A stretch of 64,000 nt of DNA, taken from the NCBI GenBank assembly GCA_021234155.1, contig JAJEKV010000053.1, forward strand, positions 6,525,424 through 6,589,423, written 5' to 3'. This document shows positions 32,316 through 44,512 of the stretch, one piece after another. The position numbers were made by a program, and so were the translations under genes. The stretch's first letter is position 1. Every line of letters starts with the position of its first letter. This stretch comes from Isoetes taiwanensis. Its lineage: Eukaryota > Streptophyta > Lycopodiopsida > Isoetales > Isoetaceae. The notes under the pieces were generated by a model. The model did no database searches, was not told the DNA's origin, and saw only the letters and a list, made by a program, of their open reading frames with translations.

Positions 32316-35300
32316 GCCAAGCGCATAATGCAAATCGTCTGCTTGATCCGGAGCTATAGCCCGTTTGGCAGATGCAGACACTACCATCCTTCTCTCGGAC
32401 TATGGAGGGAACGATTTACATACCATGAGGATCCCGATAAACCGCCCAGGTTCTTAGTGGTCCAACCTCGTATTCATCCCAAAACTCTGCTGAAGGCTAG
32501 GTTGCTAGAGGCTCTCCCGGCTATGGATTCGGTCGATGGCCCAACTTATTTGCGAGACAAGGAAGAATTGCCTCCATTTGTATTAGTTCAAAGCCCCCCT
32601 CGTAATAGACAACTACACGCAGGTAAGAACAAAGTCTCTTCTTGAAAGTCTACTGATATATGCCACTTGGTAGCTATGCAATAGAACATTTCCAATTATT
32701 GCAATCCTGGATTGAGAAAACAATGTGCCAATATAGGCGTGTTGTAAAGTTGAGCGCTGTTTTTGCAGGTGCATATTTTGGACCCGGAACTGCTGATATT
32801 ATTCGCGCACATGTTGATGTGGCAACGGTTAAGGTGTTCATTCAGCTCAATTTTGTTTTCGAGTTTACTAGCTTTTAGTAAAGGAAGTTGAAATATTATC
32901 TAATTCGTGATAGTCATAGAACACATATGATTATGGACAGAACTTTAGAGGCATGATTTTGTAATTGGTTAATGTCATTTTCAAACTTTGCATGTAAATT
33001 ATGCACCAAATGCTAAACATTTATCTTGTATTCTCAGGGTGGTATTGATGCTGTATTTGTCAATGCATCTCTCTCTGGTGACCAACAAAGAAATTTGGAG
33101 GTGTTTCTGAAACTTATGCCGATTTTCTTAATTAATGTAGTTGACTGATAGTAATTTGCATGCACTTTCAACTGTCCTCCTAGTTTAGACTGTTTAGACT
33201 GTCCTCTTATATTCAATGCACGATAGGCATACATTGTTGTAAACTAAATCAGTATCTTATTGAAAAATTTGGTTAGGAGTTTTGTATGCTTACTAAACGG
33301 AAATATTTTCATGGCCTCGAGCTATGTAGTTCATGTTTTTCGTACTGGTATCATAACAATGTTCTTAGATGCTTGCAAATGATGAGAGTAAGGTAAGATG
33401 CATTCAGAGGTCTCAAAAGTCAATTGGTATTTTTTTTAGCACATCATAGTCCGTATTGCTTACTATACTTCTAGTAGTGTCTGAACCTGTGTGCATGGTC
33501 TGCTAGATAGGACTATGTAGATTCCTTCCTCTATATATACAATCTTATGTAATCTTTATGGTCTACTGATTTTACATGACAGTAGCGCGCATGGGGAAGG
33601 CCTGTACTTGATCGTGTAGGCCTTATCATTGAAATTTTTGGTGCACATGCGCAAACAAAAGAAGCTAAACTCCAGGTCTAGTTCTGCAGGACATGCATGC
33701 ACGCTGATTAGAAAAGCATATTTTTTTATTTTCTGGTTACATTTCTAAAGATTGGTGAATCCAGGTCGAATTAGCAGCATTAGATTATAAAAAATCTCGT
33801 TTGGTACGTATGATGGGGAAAAAGGGAATGCTTGGATTTGGCACACATGGTGAAGCAGAGGTTGTGAGTGCTCGTGGGTAATGTTCTGTACTTTTGGCTC
33901 ACAAGAAATTCAATTTTTTTTAATTTATTTTGGTTAATTATAGGAGAGCTAGTGGTAGTGGTGGACGGGGATTCATTGGTGGTGCTGGTGAAACAGAGAT
34001 TCAACTGCAACGCCGAAGGTAATATTATAGTTGACACCCACTTTCTGAACGATTGGCATGTGCTTTATTGCTTCTTTTTGCCCAGCCAACATGAAGGAAG
34101 CCACAATATGTGTTGAAATGGTTGTTGACATAGTGAACTAGGGTCCTTAGAATAAGAAGATTCTCGTTTCTATAGCATAGCAGCTATTCCACTTTCTGGA
34201 ATCATAGTTTTGTTGCTTTTGAAAATTATGTAACGTACACAATCATGATTTTACATGGAATTAATATAAATGCTGTTTATTTAATTCAGGATATCAGATC
34301 GTAGAACAAGGCTTTTAGCTTTGCTTTCCGAAGTTCGGCAAACTCGTCTGTTGCAGAGATCTAATCGTCATGGAGTGCCTGTTGTTGCCGTTGTGGGGTA
34401 CACAAATGCTGTACGTAGTTTCTGAAATTTCCCTTGTGAGTGGTGCAATAGGCAGAAAGAACTGCCAATATTTGGCACACGTGGTTACATGGCCATTCTG
34501 AACTGTTTAATTTTATTTTTGCATTAATAAATAGATGATAGCGAGTTTCCATATGTTAAACACAAAGTGTACGGGAGGCTTGCTGTAGTCTTGCTGACGG
34601 TCTTTCCACTGAAAGAATGTAATCTACCAAATAAGATTAATAAACAGATTATACATTCAGGAGGTTACAGCGCAATCTATTAATACTAAAGTTTGCACGT
34701 GAGCGTAATGTTCAAAGCTAGAAAAAATGTATCGGTTATTCCCTTCATACCCTCTAGCCTGAATTTGTATTTTCTTTTAATTGAGTCCCCTATGTTGCTT
34801 TGTAGGGGAAATCAACATTAGTAGGGCAGTTATCCAAAAGCAAAATTTACGCAGACGACAGGTTTGATATTCTACTCTTTTATTTTCCAATGTTTTGTAC
34901 CAGGTTTTAATTTATATCTTAAATATGATGTTGTAGACTCTTTGCGACACTGGATCCACAGCTTCGAAGTGTTATTCTTCCATCAGGGTACAAAGCTGTT
35001 ATTTAGTATGGATTTCTTCCTTTGTTCCTGTTCTAACTTGAAGTTTATAGGAGGAAAGTTCTTTTTAGTGATACAGTTGGTTTCATCTCAGATTTGCCAA
35101 CCCAGGTAAGATGCTTGTCATTGGGCTTGCATTGCCCATGTTGACCTAATAAATTGGTGCCATTTTTATCTATAGCTTGTGGAAGCATTTCATGCAACTT
35201 TGGAAGAAGTAGTGGAAGCAGACCTTATTTTGGTAAGTACAAAAAAGCAACACGTCTATACCAAAGTATTTACACAGAGAATGTTTCTGTCGTTTTCTTC

Positions 35301-35930
35301 CTTATGATACATGGGATTGTAACTCTGCGTCATTCTTCCAGCATGTTATGGATTATAGTGCCCCAAACATGGAAGAGCAACAACTGACAGTCCTTCAGGT
35401 CCTCAAAGATATTGGAGTCCCTGAGGAGAAGCTTGGAACTCATCTAGTGGAGGCGTGGAACAAGGTCATCAACTTTTATGCTACATTATTTGCTAAGTTT
35501 TGATTGCATTATTGGTCATTATTGGCTCGAGCACATTATTGGCTCGAGCACAATTTTGGTGGCTCAGGTTATTGATATACATGAAAGATGATGCTTAAGA
35601 ATTGCTGAAGGTATTCATGGTGTTATATGTGCAGGTTGATCTTGTTCAGAAAACATTGAAGGATGATGGAGAAGAGGAAAACAAATGCCCTTTGTTAGGT
35701 GGACAAACAGACGATGATGAAAACGATGATCAGGACACTGTAATAAATGAAGAGACATTAGAACGGTCGTGTAGTTACAGCTTCCCCTTGGAGGAAGGGC
35801 TGGGTGGTCGTCCTCCAGACTACATGGAAAAGTTTCTAGAGTTGCAGCATCTGCTATAAAGGGTATTGGATTACATGAGCTTCTAGAAGCAATTGATAAG
35901 AAGCTTGAGAAGATCTCAATGGCAACATGA
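32316..35930 (+). CDS. HFLX: HflX-type GTPase (GTPBP6/HflX family), about 13 exons
   Basis: Exons with in-phase GT-AG joins: 32316-32622, 32769-32833, 33038-33100, 33586-33675, 33765-33877, 33944-34018, 34290-34410, 34806-34861, 34937-34987, 35051-35105, 35176-35232, 35342-35464, 35635-35930. Domains: HflX N-terminal part (PPRFLVVQPRIHPKTL, YFGPGTADII, RPVLDRVGLIIEIFGAHAQT), glycine-rich linker (SGSGGRGFIGGAGETE), then the G domain: G1 VGYTNAGKST, G3 SDTVGFISDLP, G4 WNKVD, G5-like SAIKGIGLHEL. The family binds ribosomes and GTP; plant members are organellar. The 5' transit region is not found, so an upstream exon is missing or not seen. A 1-bp shift near 35,828 separates PDYMEK from the G5 segment; read as is, the protein stops at 35859. 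The donor gtcatc at 35465 is weak. Confidence 0.88.
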
Positions 35931-36476
35931 TTCCTGTGTATCTTCCATGGCGTTGACGTTTTCTATCTCTCAGCTCTGTCCGGGTGGAAAGCCTGAAATG
36001 CATAGAATGGCGTTGCAAAGGAAAATTCACTTGTCTACACAAATCACAAACACAATCTCAGGTCTGAGTATTATTGGCGAACATTTGAAGAAAAAGCAAT
36101 GGAGTTTCTGCCAGATGAACAAGTAAAATCCCCCTTGCAATAAGCAGCACCTGGAGGAATTGGCCTTCTCTAAATGAGGACGAAATGTAGGATTTTGAAG
36201 GTACTGAACACGATGAAGTCTGAGTTTACACGTGCTTCACTGGGAATTACAATGTGTTTCATAAGAACTGGTTTTAGACTTCCTATAATGTGCTCTTGAA
36301 CTTATGATCTACTCTACATTACAAAGCGTAGAATGTTTGAGTTTGGTGCATGTCCAAATCAATTCAATGTATAATTCCAAAAGTTAGCTAACGATGAACT
36401 TCATGAGAAAAACTCAGGTCTAAGCCTTAGTTAAGTTATGAGCGTCATATGTCAGCAAGGAGTCTCCGTAATATAC
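35931..36476. other. 3' flank of the HflX gene, no feature seen
   Basis: Probably 3' untranslated region and spacer. Only short shadow ORFs; no domain seen. Confidence 0.4.
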
Positions 36477-36700
36477 AAAATGATCAAATCATCGTCCAAC
36501 CCGTAAGGACAATTGTAATTGATTGCATGACCTTGTTCAATCCCAACAACTGCATTCATGCAAGGCTGTTAAAATGCAAAATGATCAAACTATCATTTTT
36601 AACAAAATGATCAAATTATCATTATCCAACTTCTAAGGACAACTGTAATTGATTGCACGGCCTTGTTCAATCCCAACAAGTGCATACATGCAAGGTTGTT
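36477..36700. repeat. Imperfect direct repeat, about 95 bp twice
   Basis: Copies at 36477-36570 and 36604-36700 share aaaatgatcaaat, aaggacaa.tgtaattgattg, ccttgttcaatcccaacaa and catgcaagg.tgtt. They are about 90% alike by eye. Confidence 0.8.
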
Positions 36701-36717
36701 CATACTTGGGCTTACCT

Positions 36718-36870
36718 GTATATGTGCTGATTGTGTCATTCAAGTGTCGTGTATATGTAGTGGTTGTGACATTCAAGAGGTATTGATATGACATGCATTA
36801 TGACACATTTATGTGAAGTAATTGCCAATTTTAAATTATTCAAGTATCATGTATTATCATGTTATACTAT
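36718..36870. repeat. CACTA-like subterminal repeat cluster
   Basis: Contains gtgtcattcaagtgtcgtg, gtgacattcaag, atgacatgcattatgacac and related motifs, close in type to those at 31,840-32,200. It may be the opposite subterminal region of the same CACTA element, which would place the HflX gene inside it; the terminal inverted repeat itself was not found. Confidence 0.4.
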
Positions 36871-37609
36871 TTGTATGTTGGTCGTTTTACAGATCAAACT
36901 TATAGACAATATGAACAAGAAATAATCTCGATATCATTATAAAGAAAGAGGTTTACAAACTTGCAATAGCAATACATTCAACAAAGTGTCATAAATAAAG
37001 GCTCAATAGATTTATCGAGAAATATTACTTAATAAAGATAGTTGCCCCTTCTTCCTGTGTTGATAATTTGCTTTTGATCAGCTCGGGCCTTTTTGTTGCG
37101 AGTGCTTGAGTTCTAAAGAAAGCCAACTTAGTATTGCATCAAAATTATCCAGATGACGTAAGTAAAATGGTAAATTTACCTCTTAAGTTACATGGTTTGC
37201 AAACCTAGAACTATACCAAGAGAAATGTCTGTCAAAAAAAATTTGGCATCTTCAAATTCGATTTATTTAGATGTGACAGTGGAGTACCTTCTTGATGCTG
37301 CAAATAATGCATGTTGATAATGAACTGCCACTAGATAGCTCAATCAGGTCTTGCAATAAATCACATGTGGACAATCCTATAATGCCAAAAACTCGACAAG
37401 GAATGTTACCTATGTCAAGAAAACCAACTCCATTGGTGTCTCTGCAAGAGAGAAACCACTCGAGTTTATGCCTCCTCTTAACGATCGCGATCCGCATCTG
37501 GATAGCCCATCATACCAAGAGGATTGGCAACTGTTGCTTGTAATGCCATTTTCTACATTTTCAATGAAATATTTATAAATTGATGGGCACAAAAATTCTG
37601 AACATTTAA

Positions 37610-38520
37610 ATCACCTGGAATGCTATCTGCTGCTGAGAATGCTTTAAAATACTTGCTTGATCTGGATTTGCTTGAGCATTTTGCACATTATATTATGTGG
37701 AAGCAATAGTAACCATCATAAATGACTAATCAATATGTAAACAATGGTTGCAATGCACAATACTTTGCGGGCCCAACCGAACGGTTTATTCCCCATTTTT
37801 ACACCAATAAGCACAAAGACATGCAACATCTTTCACGCTGAGGTTTCTACATAAGAGATGGTTTACAAATCCCAATATTTAAAACAAAACTAAAAGTAAG
37901 TTTTACAAACCTGATAGACACAAAATGCATATTCTACAAAATGCATATTCTTTTGAGGTCCCTGTATCACGATGAAGATTGAAACCACGCAAAGGCCTGG
38001 AAAGATCATAGATGCTACTAAATATAAAGAACATAGAAATCAAAAATACAAATAAATCGCCCTTACCTCAAAGATTCCAACAACTGTATTTCAGTTAAGT
38101 AAAAAAAAAAGGCCTCCAACAAACACTTGATCAGACCCATCAGCACTCTCAGCTGCATCGTTGAAAAACAAATCCAGTTATGTCCAATTGTTATTCACAT
38201 GTGTCATATGCAGAAAGGAAGTCAAATTACCGAGGCTTTGAACAACTGCAGCAAGATTCAAATTTTGTTTTGGCGCTGCCATGGGTTATAATCGCTTGGC
38301 CATGTTACACGCACTCATTGGAACACCTTGTAATTTAGGAGACAAATAAACACCAACGCAACCAAGATGGCATGTAAGTTTTAAATAAGATGCGCTTCAA
38401 ATATAATGCCATCTAAGCCATTGCATTGCTAGCTTCCTCAACTGTCCTCATTTCTACAAATGCAAACTTCTTTTCATGGTTGATGTACACATTGACCACA
38501 ACATCACCTGTTTATAAAGA
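37610..38520 (-). pseudogene. U2AF65: U2AF65 (splicing factor large subunit) gene remnant
   Basis: On the minus strand, exon-like pieces match the RRM region of plant U2AF65 in order: DVVVNVYINHEKKFAFVEMR then TVEEASNAMA (about 38520-38420), a damaged GVPM...NPMAAPKQNLNLAAV (about 38335-38245), SADGSDQVFVGGL (about 38145-38105), PLRGFNLHRDTGTSKEYAF (about 38000-37940) and QNAQANPDQASILKHSQQQI (about 37685-37620). U2AF65 recognises the 3' splice-site polypyrimidine tract. Stops, missing residues and absence of the RS domain and third RRM mark it as a fragment. Its 5' end runs into a large inverted repeat shared with the neighbouring gene-fragment mosaic. Confidence 0.75.
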
Positions 38521-38595
38521 TATGCTACTAATGTTCCCCATTTCAAGCAACCGCAAAAAGATCTAAATGATATACCTAAACACAATATAGGCAAA

Positions 38596-38894
38596 ATGAG
38601 ATGTAATTCTTGCAATGCTACAATCCACAAACCTTCCCAAAACCAAAACTAAAGAAGCGTACCTATTTGAGATACACAAAGTACTTCGAGTTTTTTATCC
38701 TTCCAATGTCAAAGTTTCCATAATCACTAAATAATGTTCTCTTATATTAGCGGGGTGCTTAGCAGAGAGAACATTATTTAGTGATTATGGAAACTTTGAC
38801 ATTGGAAGGATAAAAAACTCGAAGTAGGTACGCTTCTTTAGTTTTGGTTTTGGGAAGGTTTGTGGATTGTAGCATTGCAAGAATTACATCTCAT
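38596..38894. repeat. Large inverted repeat (147/129-bp arms, 23-bp loop)
   Basis: The left arm 38596-38742 is the reverse complement of the right arm 38766-38894, except for an 18-bp deletion in the right arm (ctttgtgtatctcaaata, which is present in the second mosaic copy near 51,077). The left arm continues the U2AF65 remnant's intron; the right arm opens mosaic copy 1. The near-perfect arms imply a recent event joining the two pieces head to head. Confidence 0.92.
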
Positions 38895-38904
38895 ATCTCA
38901 ACTT

Positions 38905-39310
38905 CAGGTCTTTCAGGTAATGCCTCAAACGAATTTAGTGTCTTGGAATTCCATGGTAACGGCATATGCACAAAACTCTCATGCTAAACAAGCTCTCCAA
39001 CCAATTCTTTCAAAAAATGCAGCTGTAAGGGCTAATTCCAGATAAGCTAACGTTCATAAGTCTACTGAATGCTTGTGTTGCCCAGGAAGAATTAGCTCAG
39101 GGAATTAGAATGCACAAACTTATTGTAAAGGCAAGATTTGATTCCGATGTGGTCGTGAGGAATCTAAAAACATAACTCCAGATGATGTTACATGTGTCAC
39201 CATATTATCAGCATTTGCTATTGAGGAGGGTATTGCCAAAGGTAAGAGAATACATGCTCGGATTATGGGAATGAAGTGGATACTTGTTAAGAATTCCCTT
39301 ATGAATTGGT
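38905..39310 (+). pseudogene. PLS-type pentatricopeptide repeat fragment
   Basis: Reads VFQVMPQTNLVSWNSMVTAY, then shifted frames giving GLIPDKLTFISLLNACVAQE, LAQGIRMHKLIVKARFDSDV, and TPDDVTCVTILSAFAIEEGI followed by AKGKRIHARIMG. These are the L/S/P repeat signatures of plant organellar RNA-editing PPR proteins. Only about four repeats survive, with at least two frameshifts and no start or C-terminal E/DYW domain. Confidence 0.8.
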
Positions 39311-39332
39311 CCGGCTGGTGGGTCTTCATGGT

Positions 39333-40136
39333 TGCCTGCCTCTATTTCCAAGGTCGTGCATTCCACTGCTTTTTCCAGCCCAGCAGTGGTAGCAGCCTTT
39401 GCAGCCGCTGGAGTAACATTCTCGCCCCTTGGACAACATGGCTGGGCTAAGAATGACTTTTCCTTCAGGTTAGTCTACTTGATCCCAAGTTTTTCTCTTT
39501 TCTGTATCTTTTCTCTTTATTATTTTCTCAATCAAAACGAGAGCTTTAGATCGCCAACGAACTTGGCAATTTTGTTTGACATATGATAAATTCTTAGTTA
39601 GAGTTTCTACAGCATACTACATTGTCTGAAATTCAGATATATGTTGGATAGTTATTACAAATTGTTAAATCAAAGTAGAATGAAAATTGGTGTTGGATGA
39701 TTTTAGGGATTGGTCAGGAAACACTGTATACTGTGATGCAAGCATATATTCGGACAATGTGAAATGGGCACCAGGATTTTCTACTCATGAGAAATATAGA
39801 CGTGCCAACAAGACATATGATGTAGAGCTGAAGCCTCTGCTTTCTGCATTTACCCCGAGGCCATTGGCACTCACAGTTCTCCGGGCACTACTTATCAATT
39901 TTGGGCCATTGTTAGAGAATTTCATGCAAGTTGATGAAGATGACATGGAAGACTATGCAGAAAGGCCTCTACCCCCAGATTCTGCAGTCTTGTTGAAACG
40001 GTCTGGTACACACATTCCTCGAGAGGTATTTTCTTTCCCAACTGAAGACGGGGCTTCTAATATGGTTGTCACTTGCTGTTTAGAAGAGAAAGTAGGCAGA
40101 AGGATTATTTTTCCTACTGATGTAAGTATCAATTAG
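39333..40136 (+). pseudogene. Fragment of a conserved plant hypothetical protein
   Basis: Two exons joined by GT-AG: about 39333-39468 (ending ...KNDFSFR before gttagt) and about 39706-40136. The second exon is cleanly open: DWSGNTVYCDASIYSDNVKW, STHEKYRRANKTYDVELKPL, VLRALLINFGPLLENFM, CCLEEKVGRRIIFPTDVS. I do not recognise a named domain; the sequence looks conserved and soluble. The first exon looks like a chloroplast-targeting Ala/Ser-rich stretch (AVVAAFAAAG). There is no start codon in context and the 3' end is probably cut. Confidence 0.55.
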
Positions 40137-40296
40137 AAAGGTCTTTGGGCGATGGCAAGACAAAGGTTAGTCAAGTAGATATGCATAGCTTCTTCAACCT
40201 TTCTTTCGGAGGTTTGCGAAGGCCATTTCTACCGCTAGCCTTGAAAAGAGCCGACACACCTTGCCCTTCGTGTTCGTCGTCGTCTTCGCCCTCAAA

Positions 40297-40674
<378 letters not shown>

Positions 40675-41705
40675 GTAAGTGACTTAATGCTCCAAGTTTT
40701 CTTTTTCTGGGCATCTTGAATTTCACTTACTCTGCTTCAACAATGAGTTCTGTTGTCACACTCAACCCAGCAGCGATTAGTTTCGTTTCATTTTCGAGAA
40801 GCTAAGATTAGTGTCAATGTTAATATTTGCTTAGAGCATAGCACATCCAACATCTTTGCTAGGAGCATAACAGCTGAGACTCCATGAAACATCGTTGCTT
40901 GGAGCAGAGTAGTTGGACTCCAGATGGTCCAACGATTGCAATATTCTTTGCCCCTTTTGTTTCTCATTGTTATATTTTGAAACTTTTACTACAGTTGCAG
41001 ATGTCTTGGTTTTAGTTAAGTTACAGAGGCATAACTTCCAAATGCATAGGCAACAGGTTCATACAATAAGTTTGATCGGCCAGTAAGTGCAGATAGGCAA
41101 CTCTGCGCAACACAAATTGCAGAAAATGGAAACAGATATCAAGTACGAAGACTCCTATTTATAATGTCAAGTGCAAACCTTTACACTACTTCTGCAAATA
41201 GAGAGCCTCCAAGATTAATAGAAGCATCTGGAACTCATGCTTTACATATTCATAACATTTCCAAGGATTGAGAGTCTTGCCTCCTTGTGTATTTAGAGGA
41301 TAATTGTTTTGCTAATGCAAGCAGTGACCACAATTACAAACGGTTTTATTCTCGGCTTCTATTTGACGTGTTAACATTGGCATTGGTTTTGTAGCTGTGT
41401 TGAAATATCTGGGTTTTAAGTTTGTACAATATGAATGTGAATGTTTGGAGATATGGCTGCAGCAACAGGCCTAGGCACATAAGTTTGTATACCTAAATCT
41501 TAACTGCCATACCTTGTATCGCTAACGATCCTTTAGCAAGATACAAGGTTCCCTTAGTTGAACCTTACTGCCAAGATTGGTGCTTGAAGAGCCTACAAAA
41601 GTGGCAAGGCGTGGGCTTCATTCATGGTGTTCTTGACACTGAAATATATATGTATAGCTATAAAATTATTGCATTTCTCCAAGCCCTCTCACTCATTTTG
41701 CATGC
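40675..41705 (+). other. Unassigned part of the mosaic between eL43 and BRCT fragments
   Basis: Intron-like and unknown sequence. A piece at about 41,330-41,480 reads HNYKRFYSRLLFD and GIGFVAVLLKYPGFKFVQYE in copy 2 (53,590-53,730), where the frame is better kept. It may be one more captured exon, of unknown origin. Confidence 0.4.
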
Positions 41706-42445
41706 AGGAACTATTGACGAGATTTGCATCAGTGACTGGGGCCACATTAAGAAAGGCATGGAGCAGGGATGTCACACAAATTATTGCCCGAACAGACCAA
41801 AATGGGTCTGCGAGGAGAACATTCAAATTTCTGATGGCGATATTGGAAGGAAAGTGGATATTCAAAACTGATTAAGCAGCATAAAAATATAAATTTGCAG
41901 TTTCTGCTAGACCAATATTTACTGGTCTCTGACATTTTGTACATCAAACAGGGATTCATGCATGCCTTACTAATGGGTGTTACGTCCATGAAGAGCAATT
42001 TGAAGTGAGCAATGACATACATGGAGTTGTAGGAGGACCAAAAAAGGGAAGGGCACTAGCTGCATCTAAGGTAAGACACAATTCCATCTTCTGTCTATAT
42101 TAAGCAACACAATATCCATAGTTTAATCATCATTCAATGTAATTGTGCATGCAGGGACCAAAGCTTTTTGATGGATTCAGCTTCTACTTTGTTGGTTCTT
42201 TTGAAGGATGTAAAGCAGATCTGCAAGCTTTAGTTGGCGCAGGCGGGGGAACTGTTTTGCACAGAAAACCAATTTCAACCGAGGAGAAATGTAGCAAGTG
42301 TTTAGTGGTATATGGTGAAGATGGCAAGAAGAGTGCAGAGGTGGAAGCAAAGGCAATTGCACATGCAGCAGGAGCAACTTTTGTTCCCCATAGCTGGCTC
42401 TTGGATTCTTTAGCTGCTTGTACATTACAACACATGCCAAGCTGA
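41706..42445 (+). pseudogene. Tandem BRCT domains of a BRCA1/BARD1-type gene (3' exons)
   Basis: Exon about 41709-41870 encodes BRCT1: ELLTRFASVTGATLRKAWSR, VTQIIARTDQNGSARRTFKF, MAILEGKWIFKTD. Exon 41952-42069 gives GIHACLTNGCYVHEEQFEVS then NDIHGVVGGPKKGRALA. Exon 42155-42445 gives BRCT2: GPKLFDGFSFYFVGSFEGCK, GGTVLHRKPISTEEKCSKCL, FVPHSWLLDSLAACTLQ and a natural stop. Plant BRCA1/BARD1 proteins bind phosphopeptides through this pair in DNA repair. The N-terminal RING half is absent, so this is a 3' fragment. The donor at the first junction is not clear. Confidence 0.8.
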
Positions 42446-44379
42446 CCTCTGAGAGAGCTGATGGCTGCAAAATGTAAATTCTGTGTACATTTTAAAAATG
42501 GCCTTTTTTGGCTTAATTTTTCTGAAACACTGAAAAGCTAATCTGATTGCAAGAGCAATACGACGAATGAATGCAACCATGTCTTGAAATTCGGCATACT
42601 TGTTTGATTTAGAAGGGCATCTTGGTTCTGGTCAACGCTTTACAAATATCAAAATGTAGAGATAACGTTTTGCTTTGCACTATCTACTTCACAGTAAACT
42701 TGCTATAGAAATTGTTGGCTTACCACGTTGAATACCAATGCTTGATCTAGAAGATATATTGAGGAGGTTGCTAGGGGTCGCATCCGTATTTTTTTTGTGC
42801 TGCAAATTCGCCCAAATTCGCAATCTTCTCTGAACATCAGAATATAAACCCCAGAAAGTAACATGCTTATTAAAATACTGGTTGGATATGTAACTCATTT
42901 ATTCGCCCAAATTCGCAATCTTCTCTGAACATCAGAATATAAACCCCAGAAAGTAACATGCTTATTAAAATACTGGTTGGATATGTAACTCATTTATTGG
43001 ATATTTTGTTGAGATCGTGTATGGTGTTGTTCATGCTGTAGATTTCAGTGAACTTACTTTTGAAGTTGCGGCTCTGGTATGCATTCCACCAAGTAATTAT
43101 CTATGCTCTCAAATCCAAAGAGTTTGCACCCTAAGCACTTTAATTGGTTTATACCATTGCTGAGAACACGTATAAGATGGTTGCACAAAAAAGTGATGCG
43201 GGTTTGCTCTTGAAAATGGTAGATGAGCCATCCTTCATGTCGCTTAATGACCTTTTACATAAATAATTATGGGGCGTCTCACACATCTAAATAACAAACA
43301 AGGTCACTATTGCACCTTGAATTCAACCTCAATGCACACTACACCCTATTCACACCAATATTGCATTCTACAAATGATCTTGTAGAAGCTTGAAAATCAT
43401 CTCGCCTTAAAAGGGTAGTCCAAGAAAAATTCTTAGAAAACAAGTAGATACACCTTCCGAGTTAGTCAATGGTTTGTTACGGAAGTAATTCTATTAATCA
43501 AAGTATAGCCTTACTAAGCTCTAGATGATATGGTTTTTGAAGCTAATAACCTTTAAATGATTTGTTTTTGAAGCTAATAACCTTTAACTTCACAGGCATG
43601 AACTAGCTACATATGCACAAAATATTTTCACCTGACACGCATTCGAGACGTGCTTTATTTTAGTTTCAATATAAGAGGGGATACATTATCATTCATTACA
43701 CAATCGTTTCACAGTGCATAAAATGCACAAAAAATCTGCTATATTGTTAAGGATGCATAAGAAAAGTTTATAAGCCTATATTGTTAGGGGTGCATTAGAA
43801 AAGCTTGTAATCCTTAATGTGTCTCAAAATGCTTACAATATGTAAGCCGAGCTTTCCAGATCAAAAAGATCATAGTACGCCTACTCGAAAGACCAAACAA
43901 AGTATAGCACACATACTTGGATGCATGCAAATTGCAAGTCATAAATGTAGCTCGACCAATGCTTGAGACGATTTGCACTACTTACTTTTCAATTGCTATC
44001 ACTTGCATGCTATCACATTCTATACAACCCTTGCAAATGTAGCCCTAGCAACGTCCGGGCATAAACACATGAAACCCTTTGTTCAATTGTCCTACATCAA
44101 GTAATTTTGTTTTTTTACTTGAAGGCTTGATTCGCTTAAGGACGCACAACATGATGGGTCTAAACAAGACAATAGCACTTGAAGGGTGCAATAGAAATTT
44201 GATTTTACTTAAGAAATCAAGAACCTCTTTTAAGAGCAGCATGCAACGTGGGGAACCTACGACCAACGCATAGGAAACTCAAATATATAGGTTGTACCCT
44301 GTAAAAACGCTATAGCGTAGCACTAATGGGCTTGGTTTGCTATATCTATGTTAATTTTTAAATTAAAGCTCGATAAAAA
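42446..44379. other. AT-rich region containing a 95-bp perfect tandem duplication
   Basis: No gene seen. Units 42806-42900 and 42901-42995 are identical. A shorter repeat, ttttgaagctaataaccttta, occurs twice at about 43,535-43,585. If the Helitron interpretation is right, this is the element's right-hand non-coding part. Confidence 0.6.
42806..42995. repeat. Perfect 95-bp tandem duplication
   Basis: Two head-to-tail copies, each starting attcgcccaaattcgcaatc. No difference was seen between them, so the duplication is very recent or an assembly effect. Confidence 0.92.
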
Positions 44380-44407
44380 GCCCAGCAACGCTGGGCACTT
44401 TTTCTAG
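44380..44407 (+). mobile_element. Helitron-like 3' terminus (hairpin then CTAG)
   Basis: gcccagc-aac-gctgggc forms a perfect 7-bp stem with a 3-base loop (44380-44396). It is followed by acttttt and CTAG (44404-44407), with T as the next base. A GC-rich hairpin 6-12 bases before CTRR, inserted between A and T, is the diagnostic 3' end of Helitrons. The body would extend leftward, covering the gene-fragment mosaic. No 5' TC terminus was identified with confidence and no Rep/helicase ORF is present, so the element would be non-autonomous. Confidence 0.65.
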
Positions 44408-44512
44408 TATTTATATAAAAAACCAATTTTTCCTTAAAACTCCGCAGTTTATAATTTGAAAACAATGTAACTTAAAAAAATGTTCAAGAAGAAATTACTT
44501 GAACAAAGTCTT

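Noticed and set aside
33471..33482. tagtagtg as right end of the CACTA element
   Set aside because: It lies within an HflX intron without subterminal repeats around it, so it is probably chance.
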